DNA of 64,000 nt from the NCBI GenBank assembly GCA_031260705.1, contig JAISLA010000014.1:30535-94534 (forward strand), read 5' to 3'. The notes below the pieces were generated by a model. The model did no database searches, was not told the DNA's origin, and saw nothing but the letters and a program-made list of their open reading frames with translations. How positions within the stretch are numbered: position 1 is the stretch's first letter; every line of letters starts with the position of its first letter. This stretch comes from Endomicrobium sp. (GTDB lineage Bacteria; Elusimicrobiota; Endomicrobiia; Endomicrobiales; Endomicrobiaceae). Position numbers and translations under genes: made by a program. Positions 1-8,838 of this stretch are shown in pieces.

Positions 1-838
1 TTGACTTTAAATAATCAGGCATTTCAATATATTCTATTTTTTCTTTTTTGCCGGCAACCGCAAATATGGATTTTGCTATGTCGTTCCATGTTCTTGATTT
101 TCCCGTACCGAGATTAAAAATTCCAGTTTTTGAGGGATTTTTAAATAAAAAGTACATCACATCGACAACGTCTTTTACATATATAAAATCTCTGCGTTGT
201 CTGCCGTCTGTATAATTCTCATCGTAAGACTTAAACAGTCTTATTAATCCCTTCTTGCCAAAGGCATCATCATAACTTTTACAAATTATGCTGCGCATAC
301 CGCCTTTATGGTATTCATTTGGACCAAAAACATTGAAAAACTTTACACCGGTAGCTTTACTGAAATAATTGTTATTCAAAAGCCACAAATCAAACATGTG
401 TTTTGAAAAACCGTACATACTTAAAGGGGATAAATTTCTTATTTTTGATGTATCATCGTCATAGTCGTATTTTTCGTTTCCATACGTTGCAGCGGACGAA
501 GCATAGATAAAAGGAATTCTAAGTTCAAAAGCCCAGAGGGAAAGAACTTTAGAATATTCATAATTGTTTTTTATATAATGGTTGGCATCTGGAAAAATTG
601 TCGAGCTACACGCGCCAAGATGTACAATGGCTTGGGGTTTGGGAACTTGTCTACTTATTACGGCATTAAAAAAATCGGTTTTCTGTATATAATCGTAGAA
701 ACTTTTACCAACTAAATTTTTCCATTTTTTACTGTTGTCAAGATGATCGACGACCAAAATGTCTTTTATACCTTCCTGATTTAATTTCCACAGAAAACAG
801 CTTCCTATAAACCCCGCTCCGCCAGTTAGTACTATCAT
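1..838 (-). CDS. hldD: ADP-L-glycero-D-manno-heptose 6-epimerase, 3' end cut by window
   Basis: HldD epimerises ADP-D-glycero-heptose to the L-glycero form, the last step in making the heptose of the LPS inner core. The reading frame runs 279 codons from ATG 838 to the window edge without a stop. It opens with the NAD(P)-binding glycine motif TGGAGFIGS (residues 5-13). It also has the ACSST segment near 76 and the short-chain dehydrogenase catalytic pair Tyr142 and Lys146 (YGFSK). A late FNLGTG segment and an IEYI.MPD ending match HldD more closely than other sugar epimerases. About 30-40 C-terminal residues are probably missing. It implies a Gram-negative outer membrane. Confidence 0.93.
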   Translation of the reverse strand, partial: MIVLTGGAGFIGSCFLWKLNQEGIKDILVVDHLDNSKKWKNLVGKSFYDYIQKTDFFNAVISRQVPKPQAIVHLGACSSTIFPDANHYIKNNYEYSKVLSLWAFELRIPFIYASSAATYGNEKYDYDDDTSKIRNLSPLSMYGFSKHMFDLWLLNNNYFSKATGVKFFNVFGPNEYHKGGMRSIICKSYDDAFGKKGLIRLFKSYDENYTDGRQRRDFIYVKDVVDVMYFLFKNPSKTGIFNLGTGKSRTWNDIAKSIFAVAGKKEKIEYIEMPDYLKS

Positions 839-1091
839 AAAAACCCCTTGCACTTCTAAATATATATTGTATAAAAAGATACTTTTATCTGTCAATTTAT
901 TCATAGACTTTAGACAGGCAGTAATGAACTGTTAAAAAACTGCAGAACAAGCGATATAGCGGCAATAAAAAAGGAAGAAACAAAAAAATATTAAAAGAGT
1001 TGAGGGCAACGAAACCGGAAATAGTACAATACCATCTCTTTTTGATGATAAATGACATTTTGTCATTCTATTGCGACAACGTTTTGTATGA

Positions 1092-4000
1092 TTAAGTTCG
1101 TATATAAAATCTAAGTCGGGACAGGAATCTTTTGAGATATTCTGCAGTATTTGTATCAATCATATCTTTTTTTAATTTAAATGCATAATATTTACCTGTT
1201 ATAAATTCTATTATTTTTGAATAATCGCTTGTAAGTTTGATTATGTCTACTTTTGAGAAATCCGCTTTTTGCGAAAAACACAGGTATATATAATTATTAT
1301 CTTCAGCTATTCTTTCAATATCAAGTTTTTCAGCAGTAAGTCTTAAATTCGTTATCTCGAATAACATTTGTGTTTCATTCGGAATTTTTCCGAAACGGTC
1401 AAGAAGTTCATTCTTTATATTTTCTATCGCTTTGATATTCTGCGCATCAGAAAGTTTTCTATAAAATAAAATTCTTATGCCTTCGTCTTCAATATATGTA
1501 GACGGAATTAACGCATTAATCTGCAAATCTATTGCGGTGTTCTTTTTTTCTTGCGAATCAACCACATCTCCTTTAACTTTTTTCCCCTCTTCTTCAAGGA
1601 GTTTTGCAAACATATCGTAGCCTATATCCCCTACAAAACCGTGTTGGCTTGAAGAAAGTATACCGCCTGCTCCTCTTATTTCCAGATCTTTAAGAGCAAG
1701 TCTAAAACCCGACCCCAGTTCGCCGAATTCTCTAATAGCTTCGAGCCTTTTAGCGGCTTCATCGCTCAAAGTCTTGTCTTTATAAAATAAATAACAGTAC
1801 GCTTTTTTTCTGTCTCTGCCTATTCTGCCTCTTAACTGGTAAAGCTGCGAAAGCCCGAAATTTTCTACTTCTTCAATTATCATCGTGTTAACCGACGGTA
1901 TATCCAAGCCGGATTCTATTATTGTCGTCGCCAGCAAAACATCAGATTCCATATTTATAAATTTCCACATAATTTCTTCAATATCTTTTGCTTTCATCTG
2001 ACCGTACATAACCCCAAGTTTTATGCCCGGCACAAGCTTTCTGATACTTGCGGCTTTTGTAAGAATTGTTTCAATTTTATTATAAACGTAAAAAACTTGA
2101 CCGTTTCTTGAAAGTTCCGCTTCAATAATATTTTTAATTAGGTTTTCGTCATATAACGAAACACTTGTTTCTATAGGCAGTCTGCCAAACGGCGGAGTTT
2201 CTATTACCGACAAGTCTCTAAAACCCGACAACGATGAAGACAAAGTTCTAGGAATAGGAGTTGCTGAAAGCATTAAAATATCAATATTTTTTTTCATTGA
2301 CTTAATTTTTTCTTTCTGCTTTACGCCAAATCTGTGTTCTTCGTCAATTACCAATAAACCCAAATTTTTAAATTTCACGTCTTCTTGTAAGAGTCTGTGT
2401 GTGCCTACTATAATATCAACCAGTCCTTTTTCCAAATCCTGCGTTATCTCTTTTTGTTTTGCTTTAGTCTGAAATCTGCTAAGCACAGCAACTTTTATCG
2501 GAAAAGAAGAAAGCCTATTGCAGAAAGTATTGTAATGCTGCTGTGCCAGAACGGTGGTAGGAACTAAAACAGCAGTCTGCATACCTTCATGAACTGCTTT
2601 AAATGCAGCACGCACAACAACTTCCGTTTTGCCGTATCCAACATCACCGCAGACAAGCCTTTCCATAGGATAAGGTTTAAGAAAATCGGTTTTTATGTCT
2701 TCAATGGCTTTTAGCTGGTCAGGCGTTTCATCGTAAGGAAATGTATTTTCAAGTTCTTTTTCCCATGCCGTTTCCGGACCGAAAGGTTTTCTTTTTATCA
2801 AGCTTCTTTGAACATAAAGTTTTAAAAGTTCTTCTGCAAACTTTGCAGCAGCTTCGCGCGCTCTTGATTTTACTCTTTCCCATGCGAGCGTATCCATAGA
2901 ATACAGTTTAGGTTTAACGCCCTCAAGTCCGATATATTTTTTTACGGTTCTTATTTCTTCCGGCGGAATGTAGAGTTTATCGCCGTTTTTATATTCTATG
3001 CATAAATATTCTGAGAGGCTGTTTTCTCTTGAAATGATTTTCAGTCCTATATAACGCCCGATTCCATATTTTTCATGAACTGCGTAATCGCCCACCGATA
3101 TTTCCCAAATACCCTCTAAACGCCTACCGCCTTTTATTTTTGGAAAACTTACAGGCTTTTTCTTGTAAAGCATTTCGCGGCTTGAAATACATGCAATTTT
3201 TGCATTTTCTAAATAAAATCCCTGCGACAAACTGCCATATAAAAATTCAGGACTTTTATAATTCCAGCGGTTTTCATAAAATATGGCTGAAATATGTTCA
3301 CGTTCGCCGTCATTTGTACAGTAAATTTTTATTTTTATATCATTTTCGGCAAAACCTTTAAGCGAATTTAAAAAAAGATTTATATTGCCTTGAAATCCCG
3401 TAAAACTTTTATAACCCTGATACTGTGACCGGACATTTAATGAATCGTTTATGATAAGTTCATATTTATTAAACGATTTTTCAGCTTCTTCATCAATCGG
3501 ATAATCAAAATACAATACGGTGTTTCCTTTGTCATTGATATTAAAATAGTCTTTAATTGTTGAATTGCATTCTGAAAAGCTGACAGGCAGTATTTTGATT
3601 TCGCTGATAAAAACATTTGAAAGCTGACTTCCCGGATCAAAAACTCTTATGGCTTCGACTGTATCATATTCAAAAAGTATTCTGACAGGCATCTCACCTG
3701 CAACAGTCCAAACATCTATAATATCACCTCTTACCGCAAATTGCAGTTTGTTTTCAACAAAACTTGTTCTTGTGTAACCAAAAGAGGAAAGAGATGTCAC
3801 TAAATTGCTGAGATCACATTTTTGATTTTGTACGACGGTAATACCGATATTGTTTTTGGGATCTGATACTGGAGAATTAATTGAAATGTCCGTAGCACAC
3901 ACAATAAAACTTTTCAGATTTTTTATTTTGTCTGTCGTAAAAGTTCTCTGCTGCATGTCGTCTGAGGGGAGAATAAATATATCAGGAGCAGAGTGCAGAG

Positions 4001-4235
4001 ATTTAACGGCAGGAATATCAAGTTCACAGTCCTGAGGTGTATGGAAAGTAGAATTAAAAAAAGAATGTAAATCGTCATAAAAAGAATTGAGTTCCTCATC
4101 TTTGACAAAAGCAAAAACCTGCAAATCCAAAATTTCATTGATATCGCCGGCGCTGCCTTGCATTCCGGATATGCGTCTAAATAAATAATGGGCTTTACCG
4201 CTGCCGCTGATTCCTGATAAATAGATTTTATTCAA
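1092..4235 (-). CDS. mfd: Transcription-repair coupling factor Mfd
   Basis: Mfd removes RNA polymerase stalled at DNA damage and recruits UvrA for nucleotide excision repair. The 1047-residue product has the degenerate UvrB-like N-terminal region. The RNA-polymerase-interaction (CarD-like) domain with GDYAVHEKYGIGRY starts near residue 382. The superfamily 2 translocase has Walker A GDVGYGKTE near 530 and the DEEH box near 630, and is followed by the regulatory C-terminal domain. It is about 100 residues shorter than typical Mfd (around 1150), mostly in the N-terminal half. It lies 253 bases upstream of hldD in transcription order. No internal frameshift is seen. Confidence 0.96.
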   Translation of the reverse strand: MNKIYLSGISGSGKAHYLFRRISGMQGSAGDINEILDLQVFAFVKDEELNSFYDDLHSFFNSTFHTPQDCELDIPAVKSLHSAPDIFILPSDDMQQRTFTTDKIKNLKSFIVCATDISINSPVSDPKNNIGITVVQNQKCDLSNLVTSLSSFGYTRTSFVENKLQFAVRGDIIDVWTVAGEMPVRILFEYDTVEAIRVFDPGSQLSNVFISEIKILPVSFSECNSTIKDYFNINDKGNTVLYFDYPIDEEAEKSFNKYELIINDSLNVRSQYQGYKSFTGFQGNINLFLNSLKGFAENDIKIKIYCTNDGEREHISAIFYENRWNYKSPEFLYGSLSQGFYLENAKIACISSREMLYKKKPVSFPKIKGGRRLEGIWEISVGDYAVHEKYGIGRYIGLKIISRENSLSEYLCIEYKNGDKLYIPPEEIRTVKKYIGLEGVKPKLYSMDTLAWERVKSRAREAAAKFAEELLKLYVQRSLIKRKPFGPETAWEKELENTFPYDETPDQLKAIEDIKTDFLKPYPMERLVCGDVGYGKTEVVVRAAFKAVHEGMQTAVLVPTTVLAQQHYNTFCNRLSSFPIKVAVLSRFQTKAKQKEITQDLEKGLVDIIVGTHRLLQEDVKFKNLGLLVIDEEHRFGVKQKEKIKSMKKNIDILMLSATPIPRTLSSSLSGFRDLSVIETPPFGRLPIETSVSLYDENLIKNIIEAELSRNGQVFYVYNKIETILTKAASIRKLVPGIKLGVMYGQMKAKDIEEIMWKFINMESDVLLATTIIESGLDIPSVNTMIIEEVENFGLSQLYQLRGRIGRDRKKAYCYLFYKDKTLSDEAAKRLEAIREFGELGSGFRLALKDLEIRGAGGILSSSQHGFVGDIGYDMFAKLLEEEGKKVKGDVVDSQEKKNTAIDLQINALIPSTYIEDEGIRILFYRKLSDAQNIKAIENIKNELLDRFGKIPNETQMLFEITNLRLTAEKLDIERIAEDNNYIYLCFSQKADFSKVDIIKLTSDYSKIIEFITGKYYAFKLKKDMIDTNTAEYLKRFLSRLRFYIRT

Positions 4236-4698
4236 AACTGCAATCCTTACTGCTTTTTACTTTATTGTCCAGCCTTTCTGCGGCAATTTATAAGTGAATT
4301 AGAGAATATTCAAATAAAATTCAGTACAGTCCGGTTATCGGATGCACAATCTGCCTTTCGCACGCCGAATACGTTATCAGTTAATATACCTTTTCTCATA
4401 TCAATACATGCTATCCGATTCCTATCACACAACCGATAAGGCTTAACAAAACGTAAATACTAATTATTCTCTTCCTAATATCTATTCTCACCAAACATTA
4501 TTTTCCCAGATAAAAAAAACTCCTTCCAAAGAATATTAAGCAGAACATTTTTAACGTCAGAAACATACTCGTAATTGCCAAAAAGCTGGCGATTAAATAT
4601 TCGCTGCGGAGTACACCCAGTCTCTGCGACCGGTGTCTTTGATTTTGTGGTCGCAAATAATGCACATAATTTCAACCTCGATATCACTCTTTTCCTCG
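4236..4698. other. Stretch without an intact gene; short Cys-containing remnant
   Basis: No intact gene is supported here. On the minus strand a 70-codon frame (4475-4687) ends before mfd, and an overlapping frame near 4610-4675 reads MCIICDHKIKDTGRRDWVY before a stop. That peptide resembles VCDFKIKDTSSKGVVY on the other side of the RloA/RloB pair (about 6900-6960). The two may be remnants of one duplicated small gene. No function can be assigned. Confidence 0.35.
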
Positions 4699-5297
4699 TT
4701 ATGTAAGATTAACAAATTTAGCTGTTTCTTCTTGCAGAAAGCCCGCAAAATCACTCCTGAATTTAATATCTGAATCTTGATTATTTAAAAATAGTCTTTT
4801 TAATGACTCTTCTGAAATTACAAAATCAGCGGGAAGAGTTCCTTTTTTATAACCGCTAAAAATATTTTTTATTAAAGGCATATATACCTCTACCTTCATT
4901 GGTATATTAAAATGATTTTTATCCTCACACTTCTTTTGATATTCTAAAATAGAATTTCTATCAAGATGTAAAATCAAAAAATCTTCAAAATTAAAATAAT
5001 TAAAACGAAAATCAGGTATTGATTTAGGTTCTTTTATATATTCGTCATTATTTCTATTCTCATTTCTTTTATATATATCTTTATCTATCCAGATACAGAG
5101 TTTACTTTTTTTATTTTTCTTTTTTTCACATTTATATTTTTTTCTAACTTCTTTAAAATGTCCTGTCTCCACAGGGCGCGGAACCAAATTAATAGTTATT
5201 CCCCCCGGTCACCGAAGTATTTATTAAGTTCTTGTATATATGCACATTCACTTTTGCCTTCGCAGATAATTATATAAATTAGGTTAAGTTTATACAT
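4699..5297 (-). pseudogene. rloB: RloB (AbiLii-like) Toprim protein, frameshifted at a G6 tract
   Basis: The first frame starts at ATG 5297 behind AAGGAA. It reads about 33 residues with the Toprim-like motif ICEGKSECAYIQEL, then stops just after six G residues (complement of 5201-5206). From there the second frame continues to 4699. It includes the Toprim-style WIDKD (a DxD-type motif) and NFEDFLILHL, which is typical of RloB. Joining them needs one extra G or the loss of two, giving about 199 residues, the usual RloB size. RloB pairs with the upstream RloA ATPase as in AbiL abortive-infection systems. The break may be a true mutation, a slippery phase-variable tract or a sequencing error. 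Confidence 0.82.
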
Positions 5298-5306
5298 ATA
5301 AATTCC

Positions 5307-6641
5307 TTAAATATATGGAAATGGAATGCCTGAAAATTCACCGTTTAAATACATTTTCCTGAAATCCGCAGTATTTCTTACATTTTCAAAATCAGAAATT
5401 CTCTTAAATGTAGATCCGCTTTTTAAATTTTTGTTTATTAAAGCGACTTCGGAAACTCTTAAAATATCCATATCGAGAATATCCGCACAGTGAATTGTAA
5501 ATATCAGTTGGGCATTGTTTTTATTATATTCTTTACTTTTAAACATTTCTATAATTTTTGCAAGAATTAAAGGATGTATGGAGTTGTCTAATTCATCTAT
5601 CACTAAAATGTCACCTGCATTAAACGCTAATAACATTTCAGTAATTAAACCAAATAAAATATTTGTACCTTTTGATTCATCTCGCTTCATATCAAAAATA
5701 ATTTCCTGTCCATTAATGTCTTCATGATAAGAATCAATAAAATCACGCCTCACCGTACCTTTATCCGGGTCAAAACTGCTGTATCTGGGTATTGTTTTAG
5801 GAAAATTTTCATAATAACCTTTTAGTTTTTTATCTTTTATTTCAATATGTTTTGTAGTGGGAGCTATCCTTAAAATATCTATATCAAATTTATGAACAAT
5901 ATTCGAAACCCTGTCAGAAATATCTTTAACATATTCATTGGATTTCTTTAAATCACTTAATAACCTTAACATCCTCTCAGCTATATCATTGGAGCTATAT
6001 ATCATCTTATGATAATAATATCCTTTGAAAACCGTACCAATATCTTCGCTCAAGCCGGGATAGTGTTCTGCGATAACTGACATAAAAACTCTTTTTTGTA
6101 AATAAACATTTTCTATCTTTTCAGAACACTCCACTGATAAAATATTTTTAATTTTTTCTTCATTGTACTGTTCATTCATTACAGCATTAAAGTTATATCT
6201 CTCATTGCTGCGCGATGTATTATCTATTTCATATATAATCTTATCGTCTTTTAATAATGACTCCTTTTTAATTTCTCTATGGTCATACTCAATAAGATGT
6301 TTAAATTTTGCTGAACCTATAAAAATTTCAAGTTCAAAAATAGTGGTATTGTATTTATTATTTAATCTGTTTGGAAAATAGCAATTTTGTATATTTGTCG
6401 ATTTAATAATAAATCTATATGTAGACAAAGCTTTTATAATATTTGTTTTTCCGGAAGCATTTGCACCGTAAATTGACATACACGGGACAAATCTGTTTCT
6501 CTTATCTTTTGGCGATATCTCTAAAAAAGGCATTTTTGAAAAAATTTGGTAATTATTTGGCGCTTTTCCTTCTGAATATGAGAAGTCAACTTTCATATCC
6601 AAAATAGACCTATAATTTTGAATTCTAAAAAAAGATAACAT
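5307..6641 (-). CDS. rloA: RloA/AbiLi-like AAA ATPase
   Basis: This is an AAA15/OLD-type ATPase of about 444 residues. I chose ATG 6641 because AAGGA sits just upstream; an earlier in-frame ATG at 6659 lacks that support. The N-terminus FRIQNYRSI is the usual start of this family. Walker A is GANASGKTN (residues about 60-70), Walker B is ILVIDELDNSIHP, and a later IFTIHCADIL matches the switch histidine region. The partner RloB starts 9 bases after its stop. In AbiL/RloAB pairs the ATPase senses infection and the Toprim partner is the likely effector. That role is inferred from the family. Confidence 0.85.
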   Translation of the reverse strand: MLSFFRIQNYRSILDMKVDFSYSEGKAPNNYQIFSKMPFLEISPKDKRNRFVPCMSIYGANASGKTNIIKALSTYRFIIKSTNIQNCYFPNRLNNKYNTTIFELEIFIGSAKFKHLIEYDHREIKKESLLKDDKIIYEIDNTSRSNERYNFNAVMNEQYNEEKIKNILSVECSEKIENVYLQKRVFMSVIAEHYPGLSEDIGTVFKGYYYHKMIYSSNDIAERMLRLLSDLKKSNEYVKDISDRVSNIVHKFDIDILRIAPTTKHIEIKDKKLKGYYENFPKTIPRYSSFDPDKGTVRRDFIDSYHEDINGQEIIFDMKRDESKGTNILFGLITEMLLAFNAGDILVIDELDNSIHPLILAKIIEMFKSKEYNKNNAQLIFTIHCADILDMDILRVSEVALINKNLKSGSTFKRISDFENVRNTADFRKMYLNGEFSGIPFPYI

Positions 6642-6818
6642 AGATTTTTCCTTAAACAAATATAAACCTTACTTTCGTTTATATTATCAGTTGTATATGA
6701 ATAAGTCAAATATATATTGCAATATAAACACTATTTTTGTACGTAATTTAAAAATTATTTTGTTTTCGCTTGATAATGATCGCCCTTTTTTTAGCTTTAT
6801 TTTCATTGTTACTTCTAT

Positions 6819-6974
6819 TTAATTAAACAGTTCATTAAGGCTGTTTCTTTTCTCGTCGTTTTCTTGTTTTATCTTTTCGTTTATTTCAAAACACCTATAC
6901 AAAAAATATACCACCCCTTTTGAACTTGTGTCTTTAATTTTGAAATCACAAACTATTAGGATAATCCTCTGACG
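6819..6974 (-). pseudogene. Short remnant in frame with the upstream lipoprotein gene
   Basis: Directly after the TGA of the small lipoprotein gene, the same frame stays open for about 51 codons to a TAA at 6819. It encodes a Cys-containing start (IVCDFKIKDT) and a charged helical tail ending NSLNELFN. No start codon is convincing. The CDFKIKDT core resembles a fragment at about 4640, so this may be an old gene piece. Readthrough fusion to the lipoprotein is possible but unsupported. Confidence 0.3.
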
Positions 6975-7268
6975 TCACTTACTTTCGTTTTGGTTGCCTT
7001 TTGTTGCTTTTCCAATAAATTTTAAAATAGCTTTCTTATGTGTTCCCATTTCCCATTCTCCGTCGGATAATCTCGGTGCAAAGTGTACAACACCAACAAC
7101 TGTATAAACGTCGTCGCCTAAATGTAATACGTCATTCTTTCTGAAATTTGCATCCGAATCCATAGTACCAATATTTTCTGCTCTGGTAGTATCTACAAGT
7201 TCCCAATGATAAACTTTTTCCGTTCCGCTTTCAGAACAACCGACACTTACGACAACTAAACATAACAT
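6975..7268 (-). CDS. Small putative lipoprotein, N-terminus doubtful
   Basis: A 97-residue protein whose start, MLCLVVVSVGCSESG, looks like the hydrophobic core and cysteine of a lipoprotein signal but lacks the usual positively charged first residues. Eleven bases further upstream an out-of-frame ATG reads MKR, so a one-base loss may have separated a normal start (ATG AAG AGA) from the hydrophobic part. The mature part is polar with no domain I recognise. A stretch reading DVYTVVGVVHFAPRL suggests a small beta-rich fold. It could be a real exported protein or a slightly broken one. Confidence 0.45.
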   Translation of the reverse strand: MLCLVVVSVGCSESGTEKVYHWELVDTTRAENIGTMDSDANFRKNDVLHLGDDVYTVVGVVHFAPRLSDGEWEMGTHKKAILKFIGKATKGNQNESK

Positions 7269-7800
7269 AATCTCTTCATAATTTTCTATCCTTTCTTTTC
7301 ATTGTCATTAATACAACAGCAAAATAGTAGAACTGCAATAGTTTAAATACTCCCAAAACGATATAGTCGGAAAAAGCTTGGGTGTCGATGCAGCGTCAAT
7401 CCTCACTGGCAGACTTTGCGGAAGATGAGCTGGTTTACAACCCATGAGGATTAATAAAATAACAATAAGCCTTTTAAATCATTGCGTTATTAATTAATCT
7501 TTGGATATAAGTCCCCGCCACAACCGCTGTACTGGTCTTGTCACGATTAAGTCTTTCCTTTATTGTTTTGCTTTTCACTACGCCATATAATTTATTTTAA
7601 CTATCTTTAGTCAAATATCAGAGAGCTTCATCCGGATATACCGATAGTATAGTTAGACTATCGTTCCTGCCGTTGTATCGTTTGCTGTGATGAACCCGCT
7701 GCCAATTTCTTAAGGCATCTAAAAATCTTGATATGGCAAAATAAGGAATTTGAACAGCACAATGGACATTAATATTTTTATTTTGACGGTACCGCCGTCA
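7269..7800. other. Degenerate stretch with unreadable gene relics
   Basis: No intact gene is seen. On the minus strand about 55 open codons (roughly 7620-7790) read NVHCAVQIPYFAISRFLDAL and onward to LTILSVYPDEAL before a stop. A second open run (about 7465-7590) reads YGVVKSKTIKERLNRDKT, then a short tail. They may be two frames of one dead gene. I do not recognise the family. Confidence 0.35.
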
Positions 7801-7962
7801 TTATTTCACAAATTTGTCTTTTGACAAATCAACAACACGTTTCTTTAATTCTATTCTCACACATTCAGGCATAAAATCTTTAGTATCCCCTCCGAGCATT
7901 GCAATCTCTTTTACCATATTTTGTACATAATTCAAAAATCATTTAGATTGCCATTGGCTGCG
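7801..7962 (-). pseudogene. coaD: C-terminal remnant of phosphopantetheine adenylyltransferase
   Basis: The minus strand just after lipA reads VQNMVKEIAMLGGDTKDF and then MPECVRIELKKRV to a TAA at 7801. This matches the CoaD C-terminus (SSxxVKEhA..GGD...F.P..V...L). The frame overlaps the lipA 3' end and has no N-terminal half (no GxFDPxHxGH nucleotide motif), so only about 50 codons of an original 160 survive. CoaD makes dephospho-CoA in coenzyme A synthesis. An intact copy must exist elsewhere, or the cell must import late CoA precursors. Lost sequence between coaD and lipA points to a deletion. Confidence 0.7.
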
Positions 7963-7966
7963 GAAT

Positions 7967-8815
7967 TTAAAGCCTCTTGAAGTTTTCTTCTGCCAAATAA
8001 GAGCTGCGGACATATCTACCGGATGCGACTTGTTTTATTCCTGATGAGACGGCAAAAATTTCCATTGTTTTAAATTCTTCCGGGCTGTATTCTTTGATTA
8101 CAGGATAATGTTCCTTTGTCGGAGCAAGATACTGCCCTATTGTAAGAATATCGATATTTGTGTTTTTTATATCCTCAATCGTTTCAAAAACTTGTGTTTC
8201 AGTCTCGCCCAGTCCCAGCATTATCCCCGTTTTAACTTTGAAATCTGCGGCTTTTGCATATCTTAAAACTTCAAGAGAACGTTTATAATCGGCTCCTTTT
8301 CTTACTTTGCCGTATAGAGCGGGAACTGTCTCTAAATTATGCGAAAAAACGTCAGGCTTTGCATTTAAAACAATATCAATGGATTTTGTATTGCCTAAAA
8401 AATCGGGAACAAGAACTTCAACTTTACTTTCAGGAATAAGAGTTTTTATTTCACTGATAGTCTTTGCAAAATGTTCTGCTCCCCCGTCCGGCAAATCATC
8501 TCTTGTCACAGAAGTGATAATGTTGTATGAGAGTCCGAGCCGCTTAATGGCTTTCGCAATTTTTGCCGGTTCGTTTATATCTATAAGTTCAGGATTATGT
8601 TTCTCTACAGCACAGAAATCGCATCCTCTGGTGCAGTATTTGCCCAGTATCAGAAAAGTCGCAGTTCTATTTTTAAAACATTCGCCGATATTAGGACATT
8701 TTGCGCTTTGACATACCGTATTAAGCCTCTTAAATCCAAAATACTTTTTCAACGCCGTTATGTCCGAAATGGTAATTTTCTTTTTTTCCTGTTTCATTTT
8801 TTCATCAATAGACAC
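7967..8815 (-). CDS. lipA: Lipoyl synthase
   Basis: LipA is a radical-SAM enzyme that inserts two sulfur atoms into protein-bound octanoyl groups to make lipoyl cofactors. Both iron-sulfur clusters have ligands: the auxiliary cluster has Cys35, Cys40 and Cys46 (CQSAKCPNIGEC), and the SAM cluster has Cys61, Cys65 and Cys68 (CTRGCDFC). The C-terminal RSSY motif that completes the auxiliary cluster is present. The length of 282 is normal. With gcvT and lpdA in this window it supports a lipoylated glycine cleavage or 2-oxoacid dehydrogenase complex. It lies 23 bases downstream of purH. Confidence 0.96.
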   Translation of the reverse strand: MSIDEKMKQEKKKITISDITALKKYFGFKRLNTVCQSAKCPNIGECFKNRTATFLILGKYCTRGCDFCAVEKHNPELIDINEPAKIAKAIKRLGLSYNIITSVTRDDLPDGGAEHFAKTISEIKTLIPESKVEVLVPDFLGNTKSIDIVLNAKPDVFSHNLETVPALYGKVRKGADYKRSLEVLRYAKAADFKVKTGIMLGLGETETQVFETIEDIKNTNIDILTIGQYLAPTKEHYPVIKEYSPEEFKTMEIFAVSSGIKQVASGRYVRSSYLAEENFKRL

Positions 8816-8838
8816 AGTTGATAAAACAATTTTTCATA

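Noticed and set aside
932..1159. 75-codon minus-strand frame before hldD
   Set aside because: It overlaps the mfd 3' end, has no ribosome site and only a chance hydrophobic run.
6819..7268. TGA between the lipoprotein and the following open frame as a selenocysteine codon
   Set aside because: No SECIS-like hairpin is apparent, no selenoprotein family matches, and the downstream part looks like a separate remnant.
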